From Rhodospirillaceae bacterium (lineage in GTDB: Bacteria > Pseudomonadota > Alphaproteobacteria > MPNO01 > UBA2964): DNA of 20,478 bases. This document shows positions 7,114 through 15,600 of this stretch, in pieces. The stretch's first letter is position 1. Every line of letters starts with the position of its first letter. The notes under the pieces were generated by a model, which was not told where the DNA came from, did no database searches, and was given only the letters and a program-made list of their open reading frames with translations. The stretch covers positions 1 through 20,478 of the forward strand of contig JABJKO010000228.1 in assembly GCA_018660305.1 (NCBI GenBank). Direction: 5' to 3'. The translations under genes and the position numbers were made by a program.

Positions 7114-8638
7114 GCCCGCTGCACAGGTGCAGGAACGCGGAGCCCGGCTCGGACTCTATGCGGTCAACGACGTCGCCGGTCATGCCGGGCTGGCACCGGG
7201 CATGGCGCTGGCCGATGCGCGGGCGATTCTGCCGTCCCTGACCGTCCTTCCCGCCACGCCACGGGACGATGCCAAAGCCCTGGCCCGCCTGGCCGGCTGG
7301 TGTGGCCGTTATAGTCCCTGGACAGCGGCAAGCGAGGCACAGGGGGAAATTCCAACAGGCGAGGAGCCACCAATTTCCCTCGAAGGCGCAGGCGGTGGCG
7401 GGATCTGGCTCGATGTGACCGGGTGCGCCCATCTGTTCGGCGGCGAGGAAACGATGCTCACCGACATGATCGATCGCCTCACGCGATCCGGTTTCATGGT
7501 ACGGGCGGCCATGGCCGACACCCCGGGCTGCGCCTGGGCCATGGCGCGGTTTGCCGATGATCAGGCGCCAGGGATCGTGGTGCCGCCGGGTGAGGCAGAG
7601 GCGGCGCTCACCGGGCTGCCGGTGGCGGCGCTAAGGCTCTCCGCCGCCACCGTGACCGGCCTGCATGGCCTCGGCGTGAGACGCGTTGCGGATCTGCTGG
7701 CCTTGCCGGCCGCCCCCCTTGCCGCACGCTTTGGCGAAGCGGTCGGCGCGCGGCTGAACGCTGCCCTGGGAAATATTTCAGAGCCGATCTCCCCTGCCCT
7801 GCCCGTGACATCGCCTCTTGTCCGGCTCGCCTTTGCGGAACCGGTTGGCCGGATCGAGGATATCGCCGCCGCGCTGAACCGGTTGCTCGGCATCCTGTGC
7901 CGCACGCTCGAACGCAGCGGAGAGGGCGCCCGGCGTCTGGTCCTGATGCTCTACCGGCCCGACGGCACCACTGCCCGTCTCGCCATCGGCACCGCCCGGC
8001 CCAACCGCGACCCCGCCCATCTCGCCCGGCTTTTTGCCGAGCATCTCGATACCATCGATTTCGAGTTTGGCATCGATGAGGCCGTGCTCGCCGCCATTGT
8101 CACGGACACCATGGGAGCCGCCCAGACGGCTCTGGTGCACAGCTCACGGAACGGCAAGGGCGATCCTGCCGCCCTCGACACGCTGATCGACCGGCTGGGC
8201 AATCGGGTCGGTGGAAAAAATGTCCTGCGGCCCGCCCTGCGGCAAAGCCACCTGCCCGAGCGGGCCGCCGGGCTCATGCCGGTCTTTGGCAACAAAGAAA
8301 ACAACAATGCGCTTGCGGAAACAGCTTTTCCCTCGCTCACCCCGCGTCCGTCGCGGTTACTGCGCCCACCGGAACCCATCAAAGCGGAGATCCATGCCAC
8401 CAGCGCAGCACCGCACCAGTTCCACTGGCGCCGAGTACTGCACCACATCGCCCGGATCGAGGGCCCGGAACGGATCGCACCGGAATGGTGGCGCACGGGA
8501 CACCATACGGACCGGCCGCCTCATAGAGGCACCCGCGATTACTATCGCGCCGAAGACAGGAACGGTCAGCGCTTCTGGATCTACCGCGAAGACACGGAAT
8601 CCGGCAGCGACTGGTATCTCCACGGCCTGTTCGGCTGA
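7034..8638 (+). CDS. imuB: ImuB, catalytically inactive Y-family polymerase-like protein
   Basis: A 534-residue adaptor of the ImuA-ImuB-DnaE2 mutasome. It has the Y-family fold but lacks polymerase carboxylates: the N-terminal strand where active enzymes carry the metal aspartate reads ISLWLPRFAI (residues 5-14). The block GIWLDVTGCAHLFGGE (about 123-138) is diagnostic of ImuB. A helix-hairpin-helix-like region follows (TVTGLHGLGVRRVADLLALP), then a little-finger-like part. The C-terminal region contains RPSRLLRPPEPI, GPERIAPEWWR, TRDYYRAEDRNG and the ending WYLHGLFG, all typical of the family. I do not see a clear QLxLF-type clamp-binding peptide here, whereas DnaE2 has one. It starts inside imuA and is separated from dnaE2 by 340 bp containing a palindromic repeat. 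Confidence 0.93.
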   Translation: MRRVISLWLPRFAIDRVSRATPDLRAKPAAQVQERGARLGLYAVNDVAGHAGLAPGMALADARAILPSLTVLPATPRDDAKALARLAGWCGRYSPWTAASEAQGEIPTGEEPPISLEGAGGGGIWLDVTGCAHLFGGEETMLTDMIDRLTRSGFMVRAAMADTPGCAWAMARFADDQAPGIVVPPGEAEAALTGLPVAALRLSAATVTGLHGLGVRRVADLLALPAAPLAARFGEAVGARLNAALGNISEPISPALPVTSPLVRLAFAEPVGRIEDIAAALNRLLGILCRTLERSGEGARRLVLMLYRPDGTTARLAIGTARPNRDPAHLARLFAEHLDTIDFEFGIDEAVLAAIVTDTMGAAQTALVHSSRNGKGDPAALDTLIDRLGNRVGGKNVLRPALRQSHLPERAAGLMPVFGNKENNNALAETAFPSLTPRPSRLLRPPEPIKAEIHATSAAPHQFHWRRVLHHIARIEGPERIAPEWWRTGHHTDRPPHRGTRDYYRAEDRNGQRFWIYREDTESGSDWYLHGLFG

Positions 8639-8739
8639 TGCCTTCCCACTCACATACCCCCACGTCATGGTCGGCGAAGGCCGCTGGTCTCCGGTTTCAT
8701 TGTCGGCAGATTCTTCTTGCGCGTCAGACGACGCGCTAC

Positions 8740-8860
8740 CCCCCACCTACACCTCCTCCCTATAGAAGGGGGAGGAAAAATATTTCAGGGACTTGCTCCT
8801 TTAAATCCCCTCCCCCTCGATGGGGGAGGCTGTGGCCGCAAAGCGGATACAGGGTGGGGG
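8740..8860. repeat. Three-stem palindromic intergenic repeat between imuB and dnaE2
   Basis: The 340-bp gap 8639-8978 holds no gene but contains a folded element. The outer arms CCCCCACC (8740-8747) and GGTGGGGG (8853-8860) are perfectly complementary. Inside lie two hairpins: CCTCCTCC/GGGGGAGG (8752-8759 with 8768-8775, one G-U pair) and CCTCCCCC/GGGGGAGG (8809-8816 with 8822-8829, 5-nt loop). The two inner hairpins share near-identical arms. This looks like a dispersed REP/MITE-like palindromic element. Neither hairpin is followed by a T-tract, so an intrinsic terminator is unlikely. The remaining bases, 8639-8739 and 8861-8978, show nothing I can name. Confidence 0.65.
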
Positions 8861-8978
8861 TGATACGGCTCCGACCCGGAAATCAGAGTCTCGATGGGCT
8901 CGAACGCCTCACGACGGCGCAAAAGTTATTAGGGATGGCCCCGAGACCCGCCCCTACAGCGTTCCCAGAACAACAGAC

Positions 8979-11900
8979 ATGACCGCTCCCGCCTACGCCG
9001 AGCTGCAGATCACCAGCAATTTCAGCTTCCTCCGGGGGGCGGCGCATCCCGAGGAGCTGGCGGCGCGGGCGGCGGAGATCGGGCTGGCGGCCATCGCGAT
9101 CACCGACCGCAATACGCTGGCCGGTGTCGTACGGGCCCATCTGGCGGCACGCGAAACCGGCCTCCGTCTGGTGGTCGGCGCAAGGCTTGATTTTACGGAT
9201 GCGCCGGGTCTGCTGTGCCTGCCGACCGACCGGGCCGCCTATGGAAGGCTGTCACGGCTGATCACGCTGGGCCGCCGCCGCGCACCCAAGGGAGAGTGCC
9301 ATATCGGGTTTTCCGATTTTCTGGATCATGCCCAGGATCAGATCGCTATCGCTCTGCCTCCCGAGACGGGCCTTCCGGATACGGACTTCGCCGACCACCT
9401 GGGAATGCTCGCCGGCGCGCTTCCCAGCCGCAGCTATCTCGCTGGACAGAATCTGTTACGGGGCGGTGATCAACGGCGGCTCGCGGCGCTGGCAGACTTG
9501 GCAGAAGATAAAGACGCGCCACTGGTCGCCACCAACGACGTACATTATCACCTGGCCGCCCGCCGCGATGCGCAGGACGTACTATCCTCTGTGCGGGAAC
9601 ATTGCACCATCGAGGCGGCCGGGTTTCATCTGTTTCCCAACGCCGAACGGCACCTGAAATCCGCCGACCACATGGCGCGGCTGTTTCACCGCTATCCCGA
9701 CGCCGTTGCCCGGACCATCCATATCGCCCATGCCTGCCATTTCGATCTCAGCGAACTGGTCTATGAATATCCCGATGACGAAGCGCCGCCCGGTGTCTCG
9801 CCCCAGGAAGAGCTGGCCCGCCTTACCTGGGAGGCCGTCCGCCAACGGTATCCCGATGGGCTGCCAGAGAAAATACGAACCCAGCTCGATCACGAACTCG
9901 CCCTGATCGACCAGCTTAACTACGCCAATTACTTCCTCACCGTTTATGACATCGTCCGCTTCGCAAGAAGCCAGAACATTTTGTGCCAGGGGCGTGGATC
10001 GGCCGCCAACTCGGCGGTGTGCTATTACCTCGGCATCACCGCCGTCGATCCCGAGCAGGTGGATCTGCTGTTCGAGCGTTTTGTCAGCGCCGAACGCAAT
10101 GAGCCCCCCGATATCGATGTGGATTTCGAGCATGAACGGCGTGAAGAAGTCATCCAGTACATCTATCGGAAATACGGGCGCGATCGCGCCGGCCTCGCCG
10201 CGACCATCATCCATTATCGCGGCCGCAGCGCCATGCGCCAGGTGGCCAAGGCGATGGGACTGACACGCGACGTGGAAGACGCGCTGGCCACCATGACCAA
10301 GATGCGGCGGCGCTCCGCCATGGATGACAGCCATGTCCGCGAAATCGGGCTCGATCCCAATGAACCGCGTCTTGCGCACAGCCTCCGCATCGCGCGCGAG
10401 ATCACCGGGTTCCCGCGGCACCTGTCGCAACATGTGGGCGGGTTCGTCATCACCCGCGGACGGCTGGACGAGATGGTGCCCATCGCCAATGCCGCCATGG
10501 AAGACCGGACGACCATTGAATGGGACAAGGACGATCTGGACGCGCTGGGTATCCTGAAGGTCGATGTGCTGGGGCTCGGCATGCTCACCTGCATCCGCAA
10601 GGCCTTCACCCTGATCGAACGGCACTATGGAAAATCATACGATCTTGCCAGCGTGCCAAGAGAAGATCCGAAGGTCTACGAGATGCTGTGCCAGGCCGAT
10701 ACCATCGGCGTCTTCCAGGTCGAAAGCCGCGCCCAGATGAGCATGCTGCCGCGGCTCAAACCAAAAAAATTCTACGATTTGGTGATCGAAGTCGCCATCG
10801 TCCGGCCGGGACCGATCCAGGGCGACATGGTCCATCCCTATCTGCGCCGGCGGGATGGCAAGGAAGAGGTCGATTATCAGAAGGAAGAGCTGCGCGCGGT
10901 CCTGGAAAAAACATGCGGCGTACCCCTGTTCCAGGAACAGGCCATGCGGATCGCCATCGTGGCCGCCGGCTTTACCCCGTCGGAAGCCGACCAGCTGCGC
11001 CGCGCCATGGCGACCTTCCGACGGCTTGGCACCATCCATAAATACCGCGACAGGATGGTCGAAGGAATGACGGCGCGCGGTTACGACCGCGACTTTGCCG
11101 AACGCTGCTTCAAACAGATCGAAGGGTTCGGCGATTACGGCTTCCCGGAAAGCCACGCGGCGAGCTTTGCCCATCTCGTCTACATCTCCTCCTGGCTGAA
11201 ATACCATTATCCGGACGTCTTCACCTGTGCCCTGCTCAACAGCCAGCCCATGGGGTTCTATGCGCCGGCTCAGCTGGTGCGCGATGCGCGCAACCATGAT
11301 GTCGGAGTCCGTCCCGTCGATGTGAATCACAGCAACTGGGACTGCACGCTGGAATCGACACATGACGATCAGACAGTTCTGCGTCTCGGTTTTCGGCAGG
11401 TAAAGGGACTGGGCGAGAAGCTGGCCGGGACATTGATTGCCGCCCGAGATGCCGGCAATGGGCGGCCTTTTTCCGATATGGACGATCTGTGGCGGCGCAG
11501 CCAGATCATGCCGTCGGCCATCGAACGGCTTGCCAGGGCCGACGCCTTTGGATCGATGGGGCTGACGCGCCGCCGCGCCCTGTGGGACGTCCGCCGGCTT
11601 AATCCCGACCAGTTGCCTCTCTTCACGGAGATGGGTGAAGGGATCGTTGAGCCGGATGTCGGGCTTCCTCTCATGGCGCCGGGCGAAGAGGTCAGCCACG
11701 ACTACGCCTCTATCCGCCTGTCGCTCAAACATCACCCGCTCGCGCTGCTGCGCGCCGAACTCGATCCCGAAAATGTGATCCCCACCGCGCAGCTCGCCGA
11801 AACCGAGAACGGCAAACAGGTGACCGTCGCCGGGCTGGTCATCACCCGGCAGCGTCCCGGCACGGCAAGCGGCGTGATCTTCGCGACACTGGAAGACGAA

Positions 11901-12176
11901 ACCGGTATCGCCAACGTGATCGTCTGGCCAAAACTGTTCGAACGCTATCGGCGCGAGACGCTGGGATCCAAGCTTCTCTGCGTCACCGGCGAACTGCAGC
12001 GCGAGGGCATCGTCATCCATGTGATCGCAAGGAAAATGCGTGACCTGACCGGTCGCCTGATGACTCTCGCCAACGAAACCAACCCCGTCCTTGAGCCGCC
12101 CCACTATGCAGGCGATGGGGCCAAACGCCCGACTTACATCAAACCCGGCCTGTATCCATCACGGGATTTCCACTAA
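8979..12176 (+). CDS. dnaE2: Error-prone DNA polymerase III alpha subunit DnaE2 (ImuC)
   Basis: A 1065-residue translesion C-family polymerase, the catalytic member of the SOS mutasome. The N-terminal PHP domain begins YAELQITSNFSFLRGA; the usual first metal-ligand His after AEL is Gln here. The palm has PPDIDVDFEHERREE with D378, D380 and D382, and the third catalytic aspartate is probably D529 in KVDVLGLGML. A clamp-binding pentapeptide QLPLF lies at 878-882. An OB-fold follows at about 945-1025 (VTVAGLVITRQRPG onward), and the end SRDFH is a DnaE2 signature. The open frame extends upstream to 8820, but that part is translated repeat DNA; ATG 8979 fits the family N-terminus, though no strong ribosome site precedes it. 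No second LexA box is seen in the gap, so it may depend on the imuA promoter. Confidence 0.95.
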   Translation: MTAPAYAELQITSNFSFLRGAAHPEELAARAAEIGLAAIAITDRNTLAGVVRAHLAARETGLRLVVGARLDFTDAPGLLCLPTDRAAYGRLSRLITLGRRRAPKGECHIGFSDFLDHAQDQIAIALPPETGLPDTDFADHLGMLAGALPSRSYLAGQNLLRGGDQRRLAALADLAEDKDAPLVATNDVHYHLAARRDAQDVLSSVREHCTIEAAGFHLFPNAERHLKSADHMARLFHRYPDAVARTIHIAHACHFDLSELVYEYPDDEAPPGVSPQEELARLTWEAVRQRYPDGLPEKIRTQLDHELALIDQLNYANYFLTVYDIVRFARSQNILCQGRGSAANSAVCYYLGITAVDPEQVDLLFERFVSAERNEPPDIDVDFEHERREEVIQYIYRKYGRDRAGLAATIIHYRGRSAMRQVAKAMGLTRDVEDALATMTKMRRRSAMDDSHVREIGLDPNEPRLAHSLRIAREITGFPRHLSQHVGGFVITRGRLDEMVPIANAAMEDRTTIEWDKDDLDALGILKVDVLGLGMLTCIRKAFTLIERHYGKSYDLASVPREDPKVYEMLCQADTIGVFQVESRAQMSMLPRLKPKKFYDLVIEVAIVRPGPIQGDMVHPYLRRRDGKEEVDYQKEELRAVLEKTCGVPLFQEQAMRIAIVAAGFTPSEADQLRRAMATFRRLGTIHKYRDRMVEGMTARGYDRDFAERCFKQIEGFGDYGFPESHAASFAHLVYISSWLKYHYPDVFTCALLNSQPMGFYAPAQLVRDARNHDVGVRPVDVNHSNWDCTLESTHDDQTVLRLGFRQVKGLGEKLAGTLIAARDAGNGRPFSDMDDLWRRSQIMPSAIERLARADAFGSMGLTRRRALWDVRRLNPDQLPLFTEMGEGIVEPDVGLPLMAPGEEVSHDYASIRLSLKHHPLALLRAELDPENVIPTAQLAETENGKQVTVAGLVITRQRPGTASGVIFATLEDETGIANVIVWPKLFERYRRETLGSKLLCVTGELQREGIVIHVIARKMRDLTGRLMTLANETNPVLEPPHYAGDGAKRPTYIKPGLYPSRDFH

Positions 12177-12197
12177 CCCGTCCGAGCCGGTCAAAGA

Positions 12198-12227
12198 GTT
12201 AACCGAGGTTAGCGTGTCGTTAACCAT
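12198..12227 (+). promoter_or_regulatory. Repeated GTTAACC sites, CtrA-like, upstream of prkA
   Basis: GTTAACC occurs at 12198-12204 and again at 12219-12225, exactly 21 bp (about two helical turns) apart, with an inverted GGTTA at 12207-12211 between them. The second copy extends to TTAACCAT, matching the half-site recognised by the alphaproteobacterial regulator CtrA. A full TTAA-N7-TTAAC box is not present: the first pair is TTAA-N6-TTAG. They lie 70-97 bp before the prkA start, suitable for an operator, but no convincing -10/-35 pair was found. Confidence 0.4.
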
Positions 12228-12294
12228 ATTGGGTTCACACTTTGAAAAGACTGAACATTGAACAGCACTACCAGAACGACGTTGGAGAGTTGCG

Positions 12295-14244
12295 ATGTCC
12301 ATGCTTGCTGCAGAAGTATTCGACCTTTTTTCTGAAATTTATGACCAGGAACGCCGGGAGGACATGAGCCTCACGGATTACCTCATGGGGTGTGGCGACA
12401 ACCCGATGATGTTTTCCACCGCGGCAGAAAGAATGATCGCCGCCATCGGTGAACCGGAAACCATCGATACAAGCATGGATCCCCGTCTGGGCCGGATCTA
12501 TCTGAACCGAACGATCAAGGTCTACCCGGCCTTCGAAAAATTCTACGGCATGGAAGATACCATCGAGAGAATCGTTGGTTACTTCCAGTACGCCGCGCAG
12601 GGTCTCGAGGAAAGAAAGCAAATTCTTTATCTGCTGGGGCCCGTCGGTGGCGGCAAATCGTCCCTCGCCGAACGGCTCAAGCAGCTGATGGAAAAACAAC
12701 CCATCTACGTGCTCAAGGCCGGTGACGAGATCAGCCCGATCTTTGAATCGCCGCTGGGCCTGTTCGACCCCGACCACATGGGCGATCTGCTGGAAGAGAA
12801 ATACGGCATTACAAAAAGGCGATTGAACGGCTTGATTTCCCCCTGGGCAACCAAGCGGCTCGACGAGTTCGACGGAGATATCTCCAAGTTCTCGGTGGTT
12901 CGCCTGCAGCCTTCCAAGCTGCGCCAGATCGGCATTGCCAAGACCGAGCCAGGCGACGAAAACAACCAGGACATTTCGGCCCTGGTCGGCAAGATCGATA
13001 TTCGAAAACTCGAGCATTACAGCCAGAACGATCCCGACGCCTACAGCTTCAGCGGTGGCCTCAACCATACGACCCAGGGCCTCCTGGAATTCGTCGAAAT
13101 GTTCAAGGCGCCGATCAAAGTGCTGCACCCGCTCCTGACCGCCACCCAGGAACGCAACTATCTCGGCACCGAGAACCTCGGCGCCTTCCCCTATCAGGGC
13201 GTGGTACTGGCCCATTCCAACGAAGCCGAATGGACCCAGTTCAAACAGAACAAGAATAACGAGGCCTTCCTCGACCGGATCTGTGTCGTCAAGGTGCCCT
13301 ATTGCCTGCAGGTCACCGAAGAAGCGAAGATTTACGAAAAACTTCTTCTGGAGAGCGAGTTGGGCGAAGCGCCCTGTGCACCAGAAGTCCTGGAAATACT
13401 CAGCCGCTTCAGCGTTCTGTCACGGCTCCATGAGCATGAAAATTCGTCCAACTATTCCAAGATGCGGATTTACGACGGCGAAACCCTGAAGGACACCGAT
13501 CCGAAGGCCAAATCCATCCAGGAATATCGCGAGACCGCTGGCGTCAATGAAGGCATGACCGGCATCAGCACCCGCTTTGCCTTCAAGGTCCTGTCAGCAA
13601 CCTTCAACCATGACACCGAGGAAGTCGCCGCCGATCCGGTACATCTCATCTACGTGATCGAACAGGCGGTGAAACGGGAGCAGTTCCCCGAGGAAACCGA
13701 AAACCGTTATCTCGATTTCATCAAGTCCGAACTCGTGCCGCGCTATGCCGAATTCATCGGCCACGAAATACAGACAACCTATCTGGAATCCTACGGCGAA
13801 TACGGCCAGAACCTATTCGACCGCTATATCGCCTATGCCGATGCCTGGATCGAGGAACAGGATTACAAGGACCCCGATACGGGCCAGGTATTCAATCGGG
13901 AGATTCTCGACGCCGAGCTTTCCAAGATCGAAAAGCCGGCGGGGATCGCCAACCCGAAGGATTTCCGCAACGAGGTCGTAAAATTCTCGTTACGGACCCG
14001 GGCCAACAACAACGGCAACAACCCTTCTTGGACCAGCTACAACAAGATCCGCGAAGTCATCGAAAAGCGCATGTTCAGCCAGGTCGAGGAACTGCTGCCG
14101 GTCATCAGCTTCGGTAGCAAGAAAGACAAGAAAACCGACAAGCAGCATGCTGAATTCGTCGAGCGCATGATTGGTCGGGGTTACACCGAACGTCAGGTCA
14201 GACGTCTCGTCGAATGGTACATGCGGGTCAACAAGGCCGGCTAA
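12295..14244 (+). CDS. prkA: PrkA-family serine protein kinase (YeaG)
   Basis: A 649-residue cytoplasmic protein with an AAA-type module followed by the PrkA C-terminal kinase-like region. The N-terminus (MSMLAAEVFDLFSEIYDQER then MSLTDYLMGCGDNPMMFSTA) and the Walker A GPVGGGKSS (115-123) match the family, as do the blocks GLLEFVEMFKAPIKVLHPLL and MRIYDGE. Length agrees with E. coli YeaG and Bacillus PrkA. In enterobacteria YeaG acts in nitrogen-starvation and general stress responses together with YeaH. The ATG has GGAGAG upstream. CtrA-like sites lie in the 118-bp leader. It is first of a three-gene operon with yeaH and spoVR, the order seen in many proteobacteria. Confidence 0.96.
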   Translation: MSMLAAEVFDLFSEIYDQERREDMSLTDYLMGCGDNPMMFSTAAERMIAAIGEPETIDTSMDPRLGRIYLNRTIKVYPAFEKFYGMEDTIERIVGYFQYAAQGLEERKQILYLLGPVGGGKSSLAERLKQLMEKQPIYVLKAGDEISPIFESPLGLFDPDHMGDLLEEKYGITKRRLNGLISPWATKRLDEFDGDISKFSVVRLQPSKLRQIGIAKTEPGDENNQDISALVGKIDIRKLEHYSQNDPDAYSFSGGLNHTTQGLLEFVEMFKAPIKVLHPLLTATQERNYLGTENLGAFPYQGVVLAHSNEAEWTQFKQNKNNEAFLDRICVVKVPYCLQVTEEAKIYEKLLLESELGEAPCAPEVLEILSRFSVLSRLHEHENSSNYSKMRIYDGETLKDTDPKAKSIQEYRETAGVNEGMTGISTRFAFKVLSATFNHDTEEVAADPVHLIYVIEQAVKREQFPEETENRYLDFIKSELVPRYAEFIGHEIQTTYLESYGEYGQNLFDRYIAYADAWIEEQDYKDPDTGQVFNREILDAELSKIEKPAGIANPKDFRNEVVKFSLRTRANNNGNNPSWTSYNKIREVIEKRMFSQVEELLPVISFGSKKDKKTDKQHAEFVERMIGRGYTERQVRRLVEWYMRVNKAG

Positions 14245-14289
14245 GGACCGTATGAGGAACCAGAGTTTGACGTAGTAAGGGACCGTATG
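14242..14289 (+). repeat. Duplicated translation-initiation segment between prkA and yeaH
   Basis: TAAGGACCGTATG (14242-14254) starts at the prkA stop codon, and TAAGGGACCGTATG (14276-14289) ends at the yeaH start codon; they differ by one inserted G. The first copy opens a 7-codon ORF, MRNQSLT, that stops at 14275 just before the second copy. The gap therefore contains two near-identical ribosome sites with start codons. This may be a short duplication or a leader ORF that feeds ribosomes to yeaH. Confidence 0.5.
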
Positions 14290-15600
14290 CCCAACCTGAT
14301 CGATCGGCGCCTAAACCCCAAGGATAAGAACCTTGGCAATCGTCAGCGGTTTCTGCGGCGCGCCCGCGAACAGATCAAACAGGTCGTCGATCAATCGATC
14401 GATCGCTCCAAGGTTTCGGACGCCGGACAAAACGGCGAAATATCGATTCCGACCAAGGGAATTGGTGAACCGCGGTTCCGTCATTCGAGACGGGGCGGCT
14501 CCCGCCAGCGCGTCTTCCCGGGCAATAAGGAATTTGTAACAGGCGACCAGATCGCAAAACCCCGAAGCGGTGGCGGCGGTGGCGGCGGCAAAGAAGGTTC
14601 TGATAGCGGCGAAGGGGAAGATGAGTTCGTTTTCACCCTGTCCCGCGAGGAATTTTTCGAATTCTTTTTCGAAGATCTGGAACTGCCGGATCTCATCAAA
14701 ACCAGTCTCAAGGAAACGCAGGCCGTAAAGCCCCATCGGGCGGGATACGCCACCAGCGGCACCGCGAATAATCTCAATATCCGCCGCACAATGGCCAATA
14801 GCATCGGCCGCCGGCGGGCGCTCCGCCGGCCCATGAAAGGCCACGTGGAAGCCCTGCAGGAGGAGGCCGAAGCGTTCGAAAAACGCGACGACCTTACCGC
14901 CGCCGAACTAAGCCGCCTGGCCCAGCTTCATATTGAAATAGAAGATATCAAGCGTCGCCAGCGCGCCATACCCTTCATCGATCCGATGGACATACGCTAC
15001 AACCGCTTCGAGCAGCGTCCCGAGCCCAAGACCAAGGCCGTCATGTTTTGCCTGATGGATGTATCCGGTTCCATGGGTGAACGGGAAAAGGATCTCGCCA
15101 AGCGCTTCTTTATTCTTCTCCACCTGTTTCTGGAACGGCGCTATGAAAAAGTGGATCTCGTCTTCATCCGCCATACCCATAAGGCGGACGAAGTCGACGA
15201 GCACACGTTTTTCCACAGCACGGAAACCGGTGGCACGGCGGTCAGCACGGCCCTGCAGACCATGCACGAGGTCATCAGCGACCGCTATTCGCCGACCGAC
15301 TGGAATATCTATGCCGCACAGGCCTCCGATGGCGACAATTTCATGGGCGATACGGCCCGCTGTCTCGAGCTGCTGAGCGAAAATATTCTCCCGGTCTGCC
15401 AGTATTACGCCTATGTGGAGATCCTCGATGAACGCGAATACGCGCTGTTCGAAAACTCCGCCGAGAGCAAGGAGCTTTGGCGGGGTTACATGGATGCCGA
15501 CGGCCAGTTTCCCAACTTCTCCATGAAGCATATTTCGAAACGAGGCGATATTTACCCAGTCTTCCGCGAGCTGTTCGGGAAGCAGGGACAGCAGAGCTAG
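14287..15600 (+). CDS. yeaH: YeaH/YhbH family protein (UPF0229) with a VWA-like domain
   Basis: A 437-residue cytoplasmic protein. The N-terminal third is basic and disordered-looking: MPNLIDRRLNPKDKNLGNRQ is the family start, and a run of seven glycines near residue 100 precedes an acidic stretch. The C-terminal half is a von Willebrand factor A-like domain with a MIDAS-type DVSGSMGE at 258-265, a threonine in ETGGTAVSTAL, and SDGDNF further on. It has no known enzymatic activity; in E. coli it is co-expressed with the YeaG kinase, with which it is thought to work. The start ATG has AAGGGA at proper spacing. It is 42 nt after prkA and 13 nt before spoVR. Confidence 0.95.
   Translation: MPNLIDRRLNPKDKNLGNRQRFLRRAREQIKQVVDQSIDRSKVSDAGQNGEISIPTKGIGEPRFRHSRRGGSRQRVFPGNKEFVTGDQIAKPRSGGGGGGGKEGSDSGEGEDEFVFTLSREEFFEFFFEDLELPDLIKTSLKETQAVKPHRAGYATSGTANNLNIRRTMANSIGRRRALRRPMKGHVEALQEEAEAFEKRDDLTAAELSRLAQLHIEIEDIKRRQRAIPFIDPMDIRYNRFEQRPEPKTKAVMFCLMDVSGSMGEREKDLAKRFFILLHLFLERRYEKVDLVFIRHTHKADEVDEHTFFHSTETGGTAVSTALQTMHEVISDRYSPTDWNIYAAQASDGDNFMGDTARCLELLSENILPVCQYYAYVEILDEREYALFENSAESKELWRGYMDADGQFPNFSMKHISKRGDIYPVFRELFGKQGQQS

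Noticed and set aside
8902..8916. GAAC-N7-GACG considered as a degenerate LexA box for dnaE2
   Set aside because: The second half-site has two mismatches out of four and no nearby promoter hexamers; indistinguishable from chance.
8961..8971. GTTCCCAGAAC palindrome just before dnaE2, considered as a second SOS box
   Set aside because: Spacing is GTTC-N3-GAAC in inverted orientation; the alphaproteobacterial LexA operator is a GTTC-N7-GTTC direct repeat, so it does not fit.
8820..8978. 53-codon upstream extension of dnaE2
   Set aside because: It is translated from the palindromic repeat and spacer; DnaE2 proteins begin close to the YAEL motif, matching ATG 8979.
9582..12104. Two long minus-strand ORFs (347 and 489 codons) opposite dnaE2
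   Set aside because: Antisense shadows of a GC-rich coding gene; compositionally odd translations without motifs, while the sense strand encodes a full-length DnaE2.
12268..13215. 315-codon minus-strand ORF opposite the 5' part of prkA
   Set aside because: Antisense shadow; the plus strand encodes an unambiguous PrkA with Walker A, and the minus translation shows no domain.
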